Positions 8,696-17,643 of a stretch of 64,000 nt of DNA are shown piece after piece. The stretch comes from Chryseobacterium sp. BLS98 (lineage in GTDB: Bacteria; Bacteroidota; Bacteroidia; Flavobacteriales; Weeksellaceae). Location: positions 124,001-188,000 of the forward strand of contig NZ_LFNF01000002.1 in the NCBI RefSeq assembly GCF_001045445.1, given 5' to 3'. A program made the translations under genes and the position numbers. Under the pieces are notes generated by a model. It made no database searches. It had not been told where the DNA came from and worked only from the letters and a program-made list of their open reading frames with translations. The number at the start of each line of letters is the position of its first letter. Positions within the stretch are counted from its first letter, which is position 1.

Positions 8696-9310
8696 TTAAA
8701 TACTTAAATTCAATTTTTCTAATACATCCTTTTTTTCCATTTTCAAACGTTCAGATAATTCTGAAATCAATTCATCTGAAAATTCTACTTTAACATCGCC
8801 TCCACCAAACCTTTCCTGATGCAATTTAAAACTCTTAACAGCTTCTTCCAAAGGCTCAGTATCTATATCAACGATACAACTTTTTATTCCTAAAAAATCT
8901 TTCACAAATAAGCTTACTCCTGTTTCAATTGTTTTAAGATCAATTTCTTCGTCAGGATGCCAGATGTCTATGAAACGAGGTTTTACCCCTTTCCCGTTTT
9001 TCGGAGCATCATAATTCACTTCCTGAAAATCTTCATCATCTGACTCATCATAGTAGAACCAATAATGGCAAATATGATCAGATATATATTTCTGAACTGC
9101 ATCAGAAAATTCTTTTTCATCCTCTTTATCCAGCAAATCATTTAAAGCATTTCTCAAATAACATTTTGTATTTAAGCAAACTGCCCCAATTCTCTCACCA
9201 GATTCATAAAACAGTTCCAGATCTTCCCATCCCGCTTTATCACAAAGCCCATAAATACCCCACCATAAGTTGGAAGATTCTGTTTTTACAATAATTTTCT
9301 TTGCATCCAT
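8696..9310 (-). CDS. Hypothetical acidic cytoplasmic protein
   Basis: A 204-aa protein with no signal peptide or membrane segment. It is acidic, with a DESDDEDF cluster near the middle, and ends in a short helical, Lys/Glu-rich region. No family was recognised. It sits 17 nt after the start codon of the divergent-looking but co-directional antiporter gene's 3' end and may follow it in a transcript. A single-copy, expressed-looking gene with normal codon use for the region. Confidence 0.55.
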   Translation of the reverse strand: MDAKKIIVKTESSNLWWGIYGLCDKAGWEDLELFYESGERIGAVCLNTKCYLRNALNDLLDKEDEKEFSDAVQKYISDHICHYWFYYDESDDEDFQEVNYDAPKNGKGVKPRFIDIWHPDEEIDLKTIETGVSLFVKDFLGIKSCIVDIDTEPLEEAVKSFKLHQERFGGGDVKVEFSDELISELSERLKMEKKDVLEKLNLSI

Positions 9311-9327
9311 TTGTTTTAAATTACAAC

Positions 9328-10941
9328 CTATCCATGGGAGAATCCGGTGATCTTCGCTTCATCAAAATCCAGCTGCATTTCAATGGTTCTCATAACATGG
9401 TCGTCAAAAATTTTCTCCCTTTTCATCCGATGCAGCTCATTTCTCTGGGCCTGGATGATCTGACGGAGCACATCTTTATTTTCATTGATCGCATTGACGT
9501 AATCTCCTGTGGAAGCCATACATTGGGCTTTATCGGCCATCAGCATCATTTCTGTTTCCAGTTTATGCTTCTGATGACGTACTAAAGTATTCTTCTCTGC
9601 CAGATCCGAAAAGTCATTTTCCATTTTATGCAGAGCTGTTTCTTTAAGTTTGCGCATCAGGATCACTTCCTGTTTTTCTTCAGGCAATTCACTTCCGGCA
9701 TCGTCTATTTTCAGCCATTTTAAGATCGGAGTCAGAAGAAGTCCCTGTCCTACCAAGGTGATCAATATGATGACGAAAGTTACGAATAAAATGATATTAC
9801 GGTGCGGAAAAGCTTCTCCATTGGGTAAAAAAGCAGGAATTGAAAGTGCTGCAGCCAATGAAACCACTCCTCTCATTGCTGCAAAACTGATAATGAAAGG
9901 TTCCCGCCAGTCGGGTTTTGGAACTTTTAACCTTAATTCTTTTGAGCAAAGTCTTGGGAAATACATCACTGCATAGCTGTACAATATTCTTGTAAAAATA
10001 ATAGCACCACCAATCACAACACTATAAAAGATACCTTCTGAAATGGTGTAATCTTTCATCGCAGCAACCACTACAGGAAGCTCCAGTCCGATAAGGATAA
10101 ATATGATCGTATTCATCAGGAATATCAGGACACTCCATACATTTCCGGACTGTATCCTTGAGGTATGGCTCAGGTAGCAGTGGGAATTATATGACATCAA
10201 AAGTCCTCCGGCAACTACCGCCAGCACTCCTGAAAAATGGAAGTGCTCTGCTCCTACATACATGATATACGGAACAATGAGTGTAATGACAGTATCAATA
10301 TTGGAATTGGAAGGGATAATTCTTAAAAGAGCACCAAACAGAAGCCCTACAGCCACCCCTATAGCTACTCCGCCTACAGCCATCATAAAGAAATCCTGAA
10401 CAGCATCCCTCCATATAAACTGACCTGAAATAACAGCTGCCAAAGCGAATTTAAATACAATTAAACTGGAAGCATCATTGATGAGACTTTCGCCTTCCAG
10501 GATACTGGTAATCTTTTTAGGGATTTTCATATGTTTCAATACGGAAGTAGCTGCTACTGCATCAGGCGGAGAATTCACCCCTCCAAGCAGAAAACCCATA
10601 GCAACGGTAAGCCCCGGAATAATAGAAGACGACAGGTAAGCTACTACCACTGAGGTTAAAAATACAAGCCCGAAAGCCATCGAAAAGATCTGCTTTCTCC
10701 ATTTGTGAAAATCCTGCCATGAAGTGAACCAGGCGGCTTCAAAAAGGATCGGGGGAAGGAAGATCAGGAATACAAGATCCGGTTCTATTTCAATATGCGG
10801 CATTCCCGGGATCAGGCTGATCAGAAGACCGGCAATCACAAGGAAGATAGGGTAAGCTACTTTCAGCTTCTGTCCTATCATCACCAATATCATTACAGAT
10901 AAAAGAACTGCAATGGATATGATAACATAACTGTGAATCAT
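9328..10941 (-). CDS. CPA1-family Na+/H+ antiporter (NhaP/YjcE-like)
   Basis: A 537-aa membrane protein with about 12 hydrophobic helices in the first 420 residues and a charged cytoplasmic helical tail of about 110 residues. The ion-site signature GESLINDASSLIVFKFAL (Asn-Asp) and the GGVNSPPDAVAATSVL segment identify the CPA1 group, which exchanges cytoplasmic Na+ or K+ for H+ in pH and salt balance. The bestrophin channel gene lies just upstream on the same strand with a 77-bp gap. Confidence 0.9.
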   Translation of the reverse strand: MIHSYVIISIAVLLSVMILVMIGQKLKVAYPIFLVIAGLLISLIPGMPHIEIEPDLVFLIFLPPILFEAAWFTSWQDFHKWRKQIFSMAFGLVFLTSVVVAYLSSSIIPGLTVAMGFLLGGVNSPPDAVAATSVLKHMKIPKKITSILEGESLINDASSLIVFKFALAAVISGQFIWRDAVQDFFMMAVGGVAIGVAVGLLFGALLRIIPSNSNIDTVITLIVPYIMYVGAEHFHFSGVLAVVAGGLLMSYNSHCYLSHTSRIQSGNVWSVLIFLMNTIIFILIGLELPVVVAAMKDYTISEGIFYSVVIGGAIIFTRILYSYAVMYFPRLCSKELRLKVPKPDWREPFIISFAAMRGVVSLAAALSIPAFLPNGEAFPHRNIILFVTFVIILITLVGQGLLLTPILKWLKIDDAGSELPEEKQEVILMRKLKETALHKMENDFSDLAEKNTLVRHQKHKLETEMMLMADKAQCMASTGDYVNAINENKDVLRQIIQAQRNELHRMKREKIFDDHVMRTIEMQLDFDEAKITGFSHG

Positions 10942-11018
10942 TTTGATTTGTTTTTTAGTTGTTGGGTTGGGTTAAACTTAAAAGGTGTTAACATTCAGAT
11001 GAACTGAACCTTTTACTT

Positions 11019-12023
11019 TTAAAGTACAATATTGTTCTTTGGAGTAATGGCTGGCGGAAGATCGGCTTCATCCAGCATATCTCTCATATCAATCTCTATG
11101 GTACGGCTGATCTGGGTGATCGGCACATCGTTCGGACTTCCTTCAAAAGGGTTTACCGAAGCTTCACCCACACTGTCCAGGGTATGAAAACACCAGGTCA
11201 CCATCAGTGAAAACGGAATATTGAACCAGATGGTCCAGCCTTCCAGAATAGTTCCTTCACCTAATTTATCCAGCTCTTTCAATAATCCAAAGGGCACGAA
11301 AAGGATAAACAGCAGTAAAAGATAGGTGGTAATCGATGAAAAATTTCTCGGGTAAGGAAAGTTTTTGATCCTTTCTGCCTTTCCCTGATCGTCTGTAAAT
11401 TTTACCAGCTGCTGATTGATCTGCGTCCACTGAAAATCATTGATATCGCCTCTGGCATAGGCTTCGGACAGCTCTTTACTCTGGCTGGCCATTAACTGTG
11501 TTGCCCTGTTTTTTTTACTTAAAATATAATGAAGCTCAGTCTCTGAAAGATACTTTTTAAGCTCATCATCCAATTTGGTCAATCTTTCCGGGATATCATA
11601 TTTTTCAGCATACTCATCATACTGGGCGGTTCCCATGTTTTCCCAGGCTCTTGGCTCTCTCAGCTGAAAACGAAGTGCGGTAAGCCATGCATAATGACGG
11701 AGAAACATTTCTTTTACTTTTCCCGGATCTTTTGCAGAAAGAGAATCTCTCAGCACATACCCGAAACTGCGGCTGTCGTTGATGATAGCTCCATAGATCT
11801 GCCTGGCTTCCCAAAGCCTGCTGTAGCTGGCATTGTTTTTAAAACCAACAATAAAAGCAACTGCAGTTCCTAAAATGGCAATGGGCTGCCAGGGAACGGA
11901 AAGAAATTTCCAGCCTAAAAAGTACAATACAGTGGGTATTGCCGACAATATGGTTAGAACATAGATACTTCGTCTTGTCCAGGTGGCGAACTCAAGCGCC
12001 CCAAATCTTTTCCCTGAATGCAT
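11019..12023 (-). CDS. Bestrophin-family (UPF0187) ion channel
   Basis: A 334-aa membrane protein with the bacterial bestrophin layout: a first helical hairpin, the conserved GFKNNASYSRLWEARQIYGA segment and a second pair of helices (TTYLLLLFILFVPFGLL and WFNIPFSLMVTWCFHTLDSVGE), then an EGSPNDVP-type C-terminal motif. Bacterial homologues form pentameric cation or anion channels. Its position before the Na+/H+ antiporter suggests joint ion-balance work, which is inference. Confidence 0.88.
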   Translation of the reverse strand: MHSGKRFGALEFATWTRRSIYVLTILSAIPTVLYFLGWKFLSVPWQPIAILGTAVAFIVGFKNNASYSRLWEARQIYGAIINDSRSFGYVLRDSLSAKDPGKVKEMFLRHYAWLTALRFQLREPRAWENMGTAQYDEYAEKYDIPERLTKLDDELKKYLSETELHYILSKKNRATQLMASQSKELSEAYARGDINDFQWTQINQQLVKFTDDQGKAERIKNFPYPRNFSSITTYLLLLFILFVPFGLLKELDKLGEGTILEGWTIWFNIPFSLMVTWCFHTLDSVGEASVNPFEGSPNDVPITQISRTIEIDMRDMLDEADLPPAITPKNNIVL

Positions 12024-12112
12024 AAGTGTTATTATTTTTGGTCTGTTGATTCTATTATCTAAATTAACAGTTTTTCTTCATCAAGGCATCCATCCGGCAA
12101 GGACTGTCAATA

Positions 12113-12790
12113 TTAATTTTTATTAAAAGGGATGTTATTATAAAAGCCTATCTGGATCTGCCCCCGGTTTCTGTTTTCCTGGATCTGGTTCATATAACCG
12201 GCTTCCATCCTCATGTTTTTATTGATGACATATCCTAAGGCTCCATATACCCTATTCCTGTCGAAAACCGGGCTGTCAAAATGCAGGAAAATCTCATTAT
12301 ACACTGAAGCATAAAATGATTTCGGAAGCATTTTTTTTGGGGTAATCGGGATATTCAGTCCGATCATATAACGGAATCTCATCCTGAAATCGTCCTGAAG
12401 AAAACGTTCTTCCAGGCGGTATCTGTGCTGCAGATTAAAACGTCCGAACTTTTGTTTGGTAATAAACTGCTGGAAAATCCTGTGTTCAATATTCTCCTTT
12501 TTTTCACCGTTTACATAAGGTCTGCTTAAAATAAAACCATATCCCAGCAAGACATTATTGTTATTTTCAGTCAGGTCATAACCGATTCCTGTACGGAGCA
12601 ATAGCTGTTCGAGGTCTCCAATGGCATCAAAATTCCGGTACTGGATTTCGTTGTGCCAGTTCAGCTTTTTACTGATTTTGTTGTTTCCGAAATACATATA
12701 CCACGCTCCCAGATCGTTTTTCTGCGCTAATGCCGTCACGGAACCCAGAATTAATACTGTAAATGCCAGCTTCGTTAAAATCTTTTTCAT
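12113..12790 (-). CDS. DUF2490 outer-membrane-like protein
   Basis: A 225-aa exported protein with a signal peptide ending ALAQ at about residue 22. Alternating polar/hydrophobic strands follow (DLGAWYMYFGNNKISKKL, LQHRYRLEERF, RFRYMIGLNIPI), as in DUF2490, a predicted small outer-membrane beta-barrel family. Length is normal for the family. Function unknown. Upstream sequence is AT-rich with no clear promoter. Confidence 0.8.
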   Translation of the reverse strand: MKKILTKLAFTVLILGSVTALAQKNDLGAWYMYFGNNKISKKLNWHNEIQYRNFDAIGDLEQLLLRTGIGYDLTENNNNVLLGYGFILSRPYVNGEKKENIEHRIFQQFITKQKFGRFNLQHRYRLEERFLQDDFRMRFRYMIGLNIPITPKKMLPKSFYASVYNEIFLHFDSPVFDRNRVYGALGYVINKNMRMEAGYMNQIQENRNRGQIQIGFYNNIPFNKN

Positions 12791-12899
12791 CTTATTTCAA
12801 TTACTATTATCTATCGCACACAACAAAATTAATAATTTAAATCAATAATAGCAAGCAATATTAAATGAGTATTGTTGAAGATTTTTGCTGAATATTTAA

Positions 12900-13292
12900 C
12901 TAGCCTGGAATCTGCTCTACCAGAATATCATTTCCTTTTGTGTCGAAATAGGTACAGGTCATGGCATTCAAATCCATCTTCCAGCCATTCACCCCACTGT
13001 CTGCACAGTCACTGCAGAATGTAGGGTAATCTGTTCCGCCTTGCTGATGAAGCTTTAGTCTTGTCTTAAACTGTTCAAGGTTCAGGTCTTCTGTAACACT
13101 AAGGTTATCATATTTTTTTCCTGAAATTATAGACTGATGATCTGCATCAAAATACTGCGTATTTCCGTCAGCGACATATACTGTATATTTTGATACTCCT
13201 AAATTCTTTATCCCCTGGATGTATTCAGGAAAATCTGCCCCGCTTTTCACTTTCTGATGCTCTGCTTTGATTTGTTCGATTGTAAATTTCAT
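12900..13292 (-). CDS. DUF1398 family protein
   Basis: A 130-aa protein with the DUF1398 (YbcV-like) pattern: an opening FTIEQIKAEHQKVKSGADFP helix, a GVSKYTVYVADGNTQYFD strand pair and a closing NAMTCTYFDTKGNDIL segment. It is a cytoplasmic family of unknown function, also found on prophages of enterobacteria. It stands alone, with its stop codon 109 nt past the start of the DUF2490 gene. Confidence 0.75.
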   Translation of the reverse strand: MKFTIEQIKAEHQKVKSGADFPEYIQGIKNLGVSKYTVYVADGNTQYFDADHQSIISGKKYDNLSVTEDLNLEQFKTRLKLHQQGGTDYPTFCSDCADSGVNGWKMDLNAMTCTYFDTKGNDILVEQIPG

Positions 13293-13376
13293 CTTTGTTT
13301 ATTTTTTATAAAAATTCAAGTTTATACCTGAATTCAAATTAAATTTTTTTAGAGTACAAATGAGTCATAAAATAAA

Positions 13377-13400
13377 AACCGGCAGACATTCCCACCGGTT
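13377..13400 (-). terminator. Terminator of the PhnB-like VOC gene
   Basis: The arms AACCGG and CCGGTT enclose 12 nt. On the minus strand the right arm runs into TTTTTATTTT, as expected for an intrinsic terminator of the gene ending at 13430. Confidence 0.65.
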
Positions 13401-13429
13401 AATTGTAACTATTTACTGAAATATAAATT

Positions 13430-13879
13430 CTAAGGATGTTGCTGCATTTTCGCAGGATCGTCATAATTTACCATCCAGTTGATCCCGAATTTATCGGTAA
13501 ACATTCCGAAATAAGCACCCCAGAAAGTATCTGCCATAGGCATGGTTACCTGTCCGCCGGCAGAAAGACCATTGAATAATTTTTCCGCCTCTTCTTTAGA
13601 TTCCGCATTTACAGAAATAGAGAAATTGTTTCCTGCCTTGTAGTTGGAAGCCCATTCTCCGCCTGTATCGCTTCCCATTAAAACGGTTTCTTTTGAAATA
13701 GGAAGAGAAACATGCATAATCTTGTCTTTATCTTCTTCAGAGATTTCTTTGCCGTCCATTGGAGGCATTTCCCCAAAAGTTCCGATGTAAGGATATTCTC
13801 CTCCGAAAACTGATTTATAAAAGTCGAATGCTTCTTTGCAGTTTCCATTAAATGTTAAATAAACGTTTACTGATGCCAT
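13430..13879 (-). CDS. PhnB-like VOC family protein
   Basis: A 149-aa protein of the PhnB/3-demethylubiquinone methyltransferase-like VOC group: NVYLTFNGNCKEAFDFYKSV at the N-terminus, GTFGEMPP, MGSDTGGEW and the C-terminal FGINWMVNYD signature. The reaction is unknown; homologues bind divalent metals at a conserved site. It lies at the 3' end of a cluster of small stress-type proteins (SRPBCC, VOC, membrane protein). Confidence 0.86.
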   Translation of the reverse strand: MASVNVYLTFNGNCKEAFDFYKSVFGGEYPYIGTFGEMPPMDGKEISEEDKDKIMHVSLPISKETVLMGSDTGGEWASNYKAGNNFSISVNAESKEEAEKLFNGLSAGGQVTMPMADTFWGAYFGMFTDKFGINWMVNYDDPAKMQQHP

Positions 13880-13919
13880 GATTGTTTTTTTAATATTAGT
13901 TAAGTTTTAATGAGTTTGT

Positions 13920-14462
13920 TTAAGGTTTTTCAGACAGTTCTTTTAGTCTGGAAAGTCCTTTCTGGTAATCTTTTCCAATAGCATCTTCCATATTCATAAA
14001 CAGTTTCATTACCGTGAAGGGATAAGGTATCTTTGATGTGAATCCCCAGGTTGCCTTACTTCCGCTGCCTTCGGGAACAATTTTCACATAAGCATTGGCC
14101 TCGCTTTCATAGGGTGTTAAAAATTTAATTTCCGTATCGATTCTTTTACCGGCAGCATCTATTTTTTTTACCTGCTGACAGCCTTTTCCGGCTGCATCTT
14201 TCTGACTGTCCCAGCAAACTCTTTCACCAGGCTGTCCGGTTGTTCCGGACCAGTCTTTTTTCATTCCGGGATCCAGGTCGTTCCATGGGCTCCACTGGTC
14301 CATAGCTTTTAGTGTATTGGTCTGCTGCCATACTTTTTCCACCGGTGCATTGATTGTTATTGATTTTTCGTAGGCGCAATCTCCTGAGACAAAAGCAGCG
14401 ATAACCATCCATAAAATGAGGATAGAAGCCAGGACAAGGATAATTCTTTTTAAAATTTTCAT
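13920..14462 (-). CDS. SRPBCC (polyketide cyclase/START-like) family protein with N-terminal anchor
   Basis: A 180-aa protein. One transmembrane helix (residues about 6-24) anchors a SRPBCC domain beginning SITINAPVEKVWQQTNTLKAMDQW and ending with FMNMEDAIGKDYQKGL. The ATG at 14462 is chosen because the longer start at 14489 would overlap the VOC gene's end by 17 nt and precede the membrane helix with no benefit. The ligand is unknown. Gap to the upstream VOC gene is 10 nt, so it is in the same operon. Confidence 0.82.
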   Translation of the reverse strand: MKILKRIILVLASILILWMVIAAFVSGDCAYEKSITINAPVEKVWQQTNTLKAMDQWSPWNDLDPGMKKDWSGTTGQPGERVCWDSQKDAAGKGCQQVKKIDAAGKRIDTEIKFLTPYESEANAYVKIVPEGSGSKATWGFTSKIPYPFTVMKLFMNMEDAIGKDYQKGLSRLKELSEKP

Positions 14463-14472
14463 AATTTGGGTT

Positions 14473-14844
14473 TTATCTGTGTTGATCAATTAATATCATA
14501 TTTCCATCCGGGTCTTTCAGGAAAATGTGTTCCGGTCCTGAAGTGGTTTCATCTGCTGTTTTATCAAGCTCCACTCCGTTTTCCTTTAAATGCTTCTGAA
14601 TATCGCGTACATCATCAAAAGATTCAAGATTCTGGGCATTTTCATCCCATCCCGGATTGAAGGTAAGCATGTTTCCATCGAACATAGCCTGAAACAGACC
14701 GATCAGAGTACTACCATTCTTCATGATCAGATAGTTCTGTTCTATATTTCCGCCCATAGCGGAAAACCCGAGTTTCTCGTAAAAACCCTTAGATTTCTGA
14801 AGATCTTTTACACTTAAACTGATTGAGAATACTCCTAATTTCAT
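14473..14844 (-). CDS. VOC family protein (glyoxalase-like)
   Basis: A 123-aa protein with the single VOC module repeated: VFSISLSVKDLQKSKGFYEKLGF at the start and HIFLKDPDGNMILIDQH at the end, the latter with the Glu/His metal-binding region of the family partly replaced (ILIDQH). The substrate is unknown. It is followed by the SRPBCC gene and preceded, after 6 nt, by a small membrane protein gene. Confidence 0.86.
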   Translation of the reverse strand: MKLGVFSISLSVKDLQKSKGFYEKLGFSAMGGNIEQNYLIMKNGSTLIGLFQAMFDGNMLTFNPGWDENAQNLESFDDVRDIQKHLKENGVELDKTADETTSGPEHIFLKDPDGNMILIDQHR

Positions 14845-14850
14845 ATGTGT

Positions 14851-15246
14851 TTATTTTTTAAAGGCTAATGTACTTCCTGCAAACACTAATCCCCACACCA
14901 AAATCCCTAAGATCCAGAACCAAACCGGAGTAGGCAGAGAAAACATCATATAGATCGTTATAAGCAGGAAAATAACTCCACAAACTGCTGCAGAGGCATG
15001 CTTTCCGTTGTTGGCAACTTTTGATGCTATAAATCCTGAAACGAAAGCAGCTAGTGCATATCCGATGATGACAAAGAAAAGTGCCATAAACGGAGCCTGG
15101 GCAACATATTCTTTCATTGCCGCCATATCCCCGCTTCCAACTGCTGCAGGAGGTGGATACAGTTGATGCCCTATTTTCTCAACGAGGGTAATGCAGATGA
15201 TCCCTGCAATGAGCCCCGCAGGAACAGCCAATATACGTCTTAACAT
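14851..15246 (-). CDS. Small four-helix membrane protein of unknown function
   Basis: A 131-aa protein with four predicted membrane segments: LAVPAGLIAGIICITLVEKI, FMALFFVIIGYALAAFVSGF, ASAAVCGVIFLLITIYMMF and WFWILGILVWGLVFAGSTL. It has no signal cleavage site. No domain was recognised. It is packed between the secreted protein (2 nt away) and the VOC gene (6 nt), so it belongs to their operon. Confidence 0.7.
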   Translation of the reverse strand: MLRRILAVPAGLIAGIICITLVEKIGHQLYPPPAAVGSGDMAAMKEYVAQAPFMALFFVIIGYALAAFVSGFIASKVANNGKHASAAVCGVIFLLITIYMMFSLPTPVWFWILGILVWGLVFAGSTLAFKK

Positions 15247-15248
15247 GG

Positions 15249-15719
15249 TTACTGATTTTTTAAACGGGTCTTGAAGTCCAGCGTTCCGTCATAACTTTTC
15301 CAGTCACCAATAAACTCTATGTACTGGCCTTCTATTTTTTCAGTTTTCTTATTCCATCGGAAGGTATAGACAAATTTACCTTTAAAAATACCGGAATGTT
15401 TTCCTTTGGGTTCTTCCGCCAGTTCATAATCCCCGAATACGATCCCTTTTCTTTTGGCATCTTTGTATTTCGTGATTGTTATTTTACCTTCGTATTTTGC
15501 ATAGTTGTCATCTACAAGAGAATAGCCGGAAATAAAGTATTCCTGGTCATTTTTTTTATTCTGTTCGGAGATATTGACTTTCAGCTTAAGCTGTTGTCCC
15601 TTATCACCTATTGTCCCGGTGTAAGGTTTGCTGTTATTCAGCCAGACATTGGAAATATCCGGCATTTGCCCCCATGCAAAATTGCATGTAAGAATGAGGA
15701 TCCATAAAAGTTTTTTCAT
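15249..15719 (-). CDS. Small secreted protein of unknown function
   Basis: A 156-aa protein with a signal peptide (residues 1-17, ending FAWG). The mature part alternates beta strands with Lys- and Tyr-rich loops and contains three Gly-rich turns (YTGTIGDKGQQ, HSGIFKGKF, SYDGTLDF), suggesting a small beta-barrel or sandwich. No family recognised. It starts 11 nt after the DUF1569 stop, as part of the same gene run. Confidence 0.65.
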   Translation of the reverse strand: MKKLLWILILTCNFAWGQMPDISNVWLNNSKPYTGTIGDKGQQLKLKVNISEQNKKNDQEYFISGYSLVDDNYAKYEGKITITKYKDAKRKGIVFGDYELAEEPKGKHSGIFKGKFVYTFRWNKKTEKIEGQYIEFIGDWKSYDGTLDFKTRLKNQ

Positions 15720-15730
15720 AGTGTGTGATT

Positions 15731-16186
15731 TTAAACGCCAAATTGGGAAAGGTGATGGTTCAGATGTTTTGCAAACATATTATTCCATTCCTGGGAATTC
15801 AGTTTACCAAAAGAAAATGATTCTTTACCATCAAAAGCCTCAGGACCCAACTGTTGTGTTTTCTGGATAAAACCGATCAGCCTTTTCTTTTCTTCCTCAA
15901 AGTTTTTTCTTCCGGAAATCAGAAACTGCGGAGCTGTAGGGGAATCTCTCGGATATGCTTTTTCACCAACCACTTTGGGTTTTACAAATGTTTTTAAAAT
16001 AAATTTTGCAATGGCTCCCGGTTTTTTATGCTTTTCAGGTTCATATACCATTTCATAGGACACGCTGCAATGCGCAAGCATCTGGTCAACCGTCATCTTG
16101 CCCCATAAACCGTGGGTATCTTCCACTAATTTATTGATCCTGTCAATATAGTTTTGGGCATCTTTTGCATCAAATACATTTTCCAT
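15731..16186 (-). CDS. DUF1569 (DinB-superfamily) protein
   Basis: A 151-aa protein of the four-helix DinB/YfiT superfamily. The pattern WGKMTVDQMLAHCSVSYEMV near residue 35 and a C-terminal MFAKHLNHHLSQFGV place His residues where DinB proteins bind a divalent metal. The substrate is unknown, but many relatives are thiol transferases. First gene of the run extending to the PhnB-like gene at 13430. Confidence 0.84.
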   Translation of the reverse strand: MENVFDAKDAQNYIDRINKLVEDTHGLWGKMTVDQMLAHCSVSYEMVYEPEKHKKPGAIAKFILKTFVKPKVVGEKAYPRDSPTAPQFLISGRKNFEEEKKRLIGFIQKTQQLGPEAFDGKESFSFGKLNSQEWNNMFAKHLNHHLSQFGV

Positions 16187-16373
16187 AATATGTCTAATTA
16201 TCTGAAAGCAAATATATCAGTTTTTTCTTTTGAATTAAACAGGGCAATGAAAAAAGTGATGACGTGTTTGGAGTGGCGGGTTACGTGTACGAACTGCGAG
16301 TTTTGAGTTGTGGGATGCAATTTCAGGATACGCGTTGAACGATCAGTAAAATTTGTTGTTTAAACTGTCCTCA

Positions 16374-16445
16374 ACTCTAATACTCTAATACTCTAATACT
16401 CTAATACTCTAATACTCTAATACTCTAATACTCTAATACTCTAAT
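16374..16445. repeat. Nine perfect tandem copies of the 8-mer ACTCTAAT
   Basis: Positions 16374-16445 are nine uninterrupted copies of ACTCTAAT, ending 5 nt before the stop codon of the ABC permease gene on the other strand. It is a microsatellite with a unit of 8, not a CRISPR array: there are no spacers. Nearby imperfect variants (CTACTCTACAAC) suggest slippage. Confidence 0.95.
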
Positions 16446-16450
16446 CCCTT

Positions 16451-17641
16451 CTACTCTACAACTTTCTCTCCTACTTCAGAGGCTTTATTTCTAAAAATAA
16501 ACCAGAGTTTAATCTTTAAAGCAATCCACCCAATAACAGCATATAGGATAAGCAAGATGCTTAAGTGTCTTAAGTAAGGATAGGTAAGTTCAACAGAGCC
16601 TTTCTGGATCAGTAGAATTTTAAAGGCCTGCAGAAAAGGAGTCAGGGGAATAATATTGGCAATAAACTGGACGAAAGCAGGCATGGCGCTTAACGGCCAG
16701 GTAAACCCGCTGATAATAAATGCCGGTGACGCAATAACCATTAAAATCTGGGTAGCCTTCAACGCATCCGGGATGAGAATACTGACAAACACACCCAAAA
16801 ATGATGCAGAACCCACAAATACTGCTGTAAGCAAAATAAAATTGAATACACCTTCCGGCATCGGAACCCTGAAGATCATATGCATAAAGTAATACACACT
16901 GACGATAAGTATGGAAAATACCCAGATCGGAATCACCTTGATGAGCATAGTCGGGAAGGCCCATTTTTTCATCTTCGCATATTCTTTCACAAAAGACCCT
17001 CTTTCGAATTCGGCGGCAAAACTCACTGCCATTGCAAGGAGAATCACCTGCTGCAGAACTACGGCCAGCATTGCAGGCCACATGAAGATAAGATAGTTTC
17101 CTGTAGTGTTGAAAAGGGTGATATAATTTGCTTTAAAGGGTTCATACTGTGTAGCGGCCTTTGTTGCAGGCATCCCAGCTTTCTGTAAGGCTTTGATGGA
17201 CGCTCCGGCTGAGAATGTTCCTATGGTAAGTTGTAGTGCTTTGGAGGCAAAATTGGCAGTAAGGACGTTTCCGGTATTGATGTACACATTGAGTTCGGGA
17301 TATTTTTTCTGAAGCATTTCCGCTTCAAACCTGGACGGAATAATAACTACCGCGGCAGCTTCGTGCCGGATAACCTCATCTTTTATACTTAACGGTTCCT
17401 GAGCATATTTAATAATGCTGATGCTTTTATTGTCATCCAGCATATCCGTCAGCTGGCTTGACAAAGGGGTATTATCCCTGTCGATTACCAAAACAGGAGT
17501 GTTTTCTACTTTTCCGCTTTTATATACAAAACCTAGCAAGGTGGCATAGAATACCGGGGCCAGAAAAAAAACGGTCCTTAAGGTAGAATTGCCGATAAAA
17601 AGCTTGAATTCTCGTTTTAAAAGGCGGAAAAATTCTTTCAT
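16451..17641 (-). CDS. ABC-2 type transporter permease
   Basis: A 396-aa inner-membrane protein of the ABC2_membrane_3 (YhhJ/YbhR-like) group: one N-terminal helix (TVFFLAPVFYATLLGFV), a periplasmic loop of about 150 residues with VLVIDRDNTPLSSQLTDML, then five C-terminal helices including SPAFIISGFTWPLSAMPAFV. Such permeases pair with an ATPase to export drugs or lipids. It follows a HlyD adaptor and a TolC protein with gaps of 2 and 14 nt, forming a tripartite export operon. No ATPase gene is present in the operon. Confidence 0.88.
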   Translation of the reverse strand: MKEFFRLLKREFKLFIGNSTLRTVFFLAPVFYATLLGFVYKSGKVENTPVLVIDRDNTPLSSQLTDMLDDNKSISIIKYAQEPLSIKDEVIRHEAAAVVIIPSRFEAEMLQKKYPELNVYINTGNVLTANFASKALQLTIGTFSAGASIKALQKAGMPATKAATQYEPFKANYITLFNTTGNYLIFMWPAMLAVVLQQVILLAMAVSFAAEFERGSFVKEYAKMKKWAFPTMLIKVIPIWVFSILIVSVYYFMHMIFRVPMPEGVFNFILLTAVFVGSASFLGVFVSILIPDALKATQILMVIASPAFIISGFTWPLSAMPAFVQFIANIIPLTPFLQAFKILLIQKGSVELTYPYLRHLSILLILYAVIGWIALKIKLWFIFRNKASEVGEKVVE

Positions 17642-17643
17642 AA

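Noticed and set aside
16374-16445. CRISPR-like array
   Set aside because: The units are 8 bp and contiguous, with no spacers and no cas genes.
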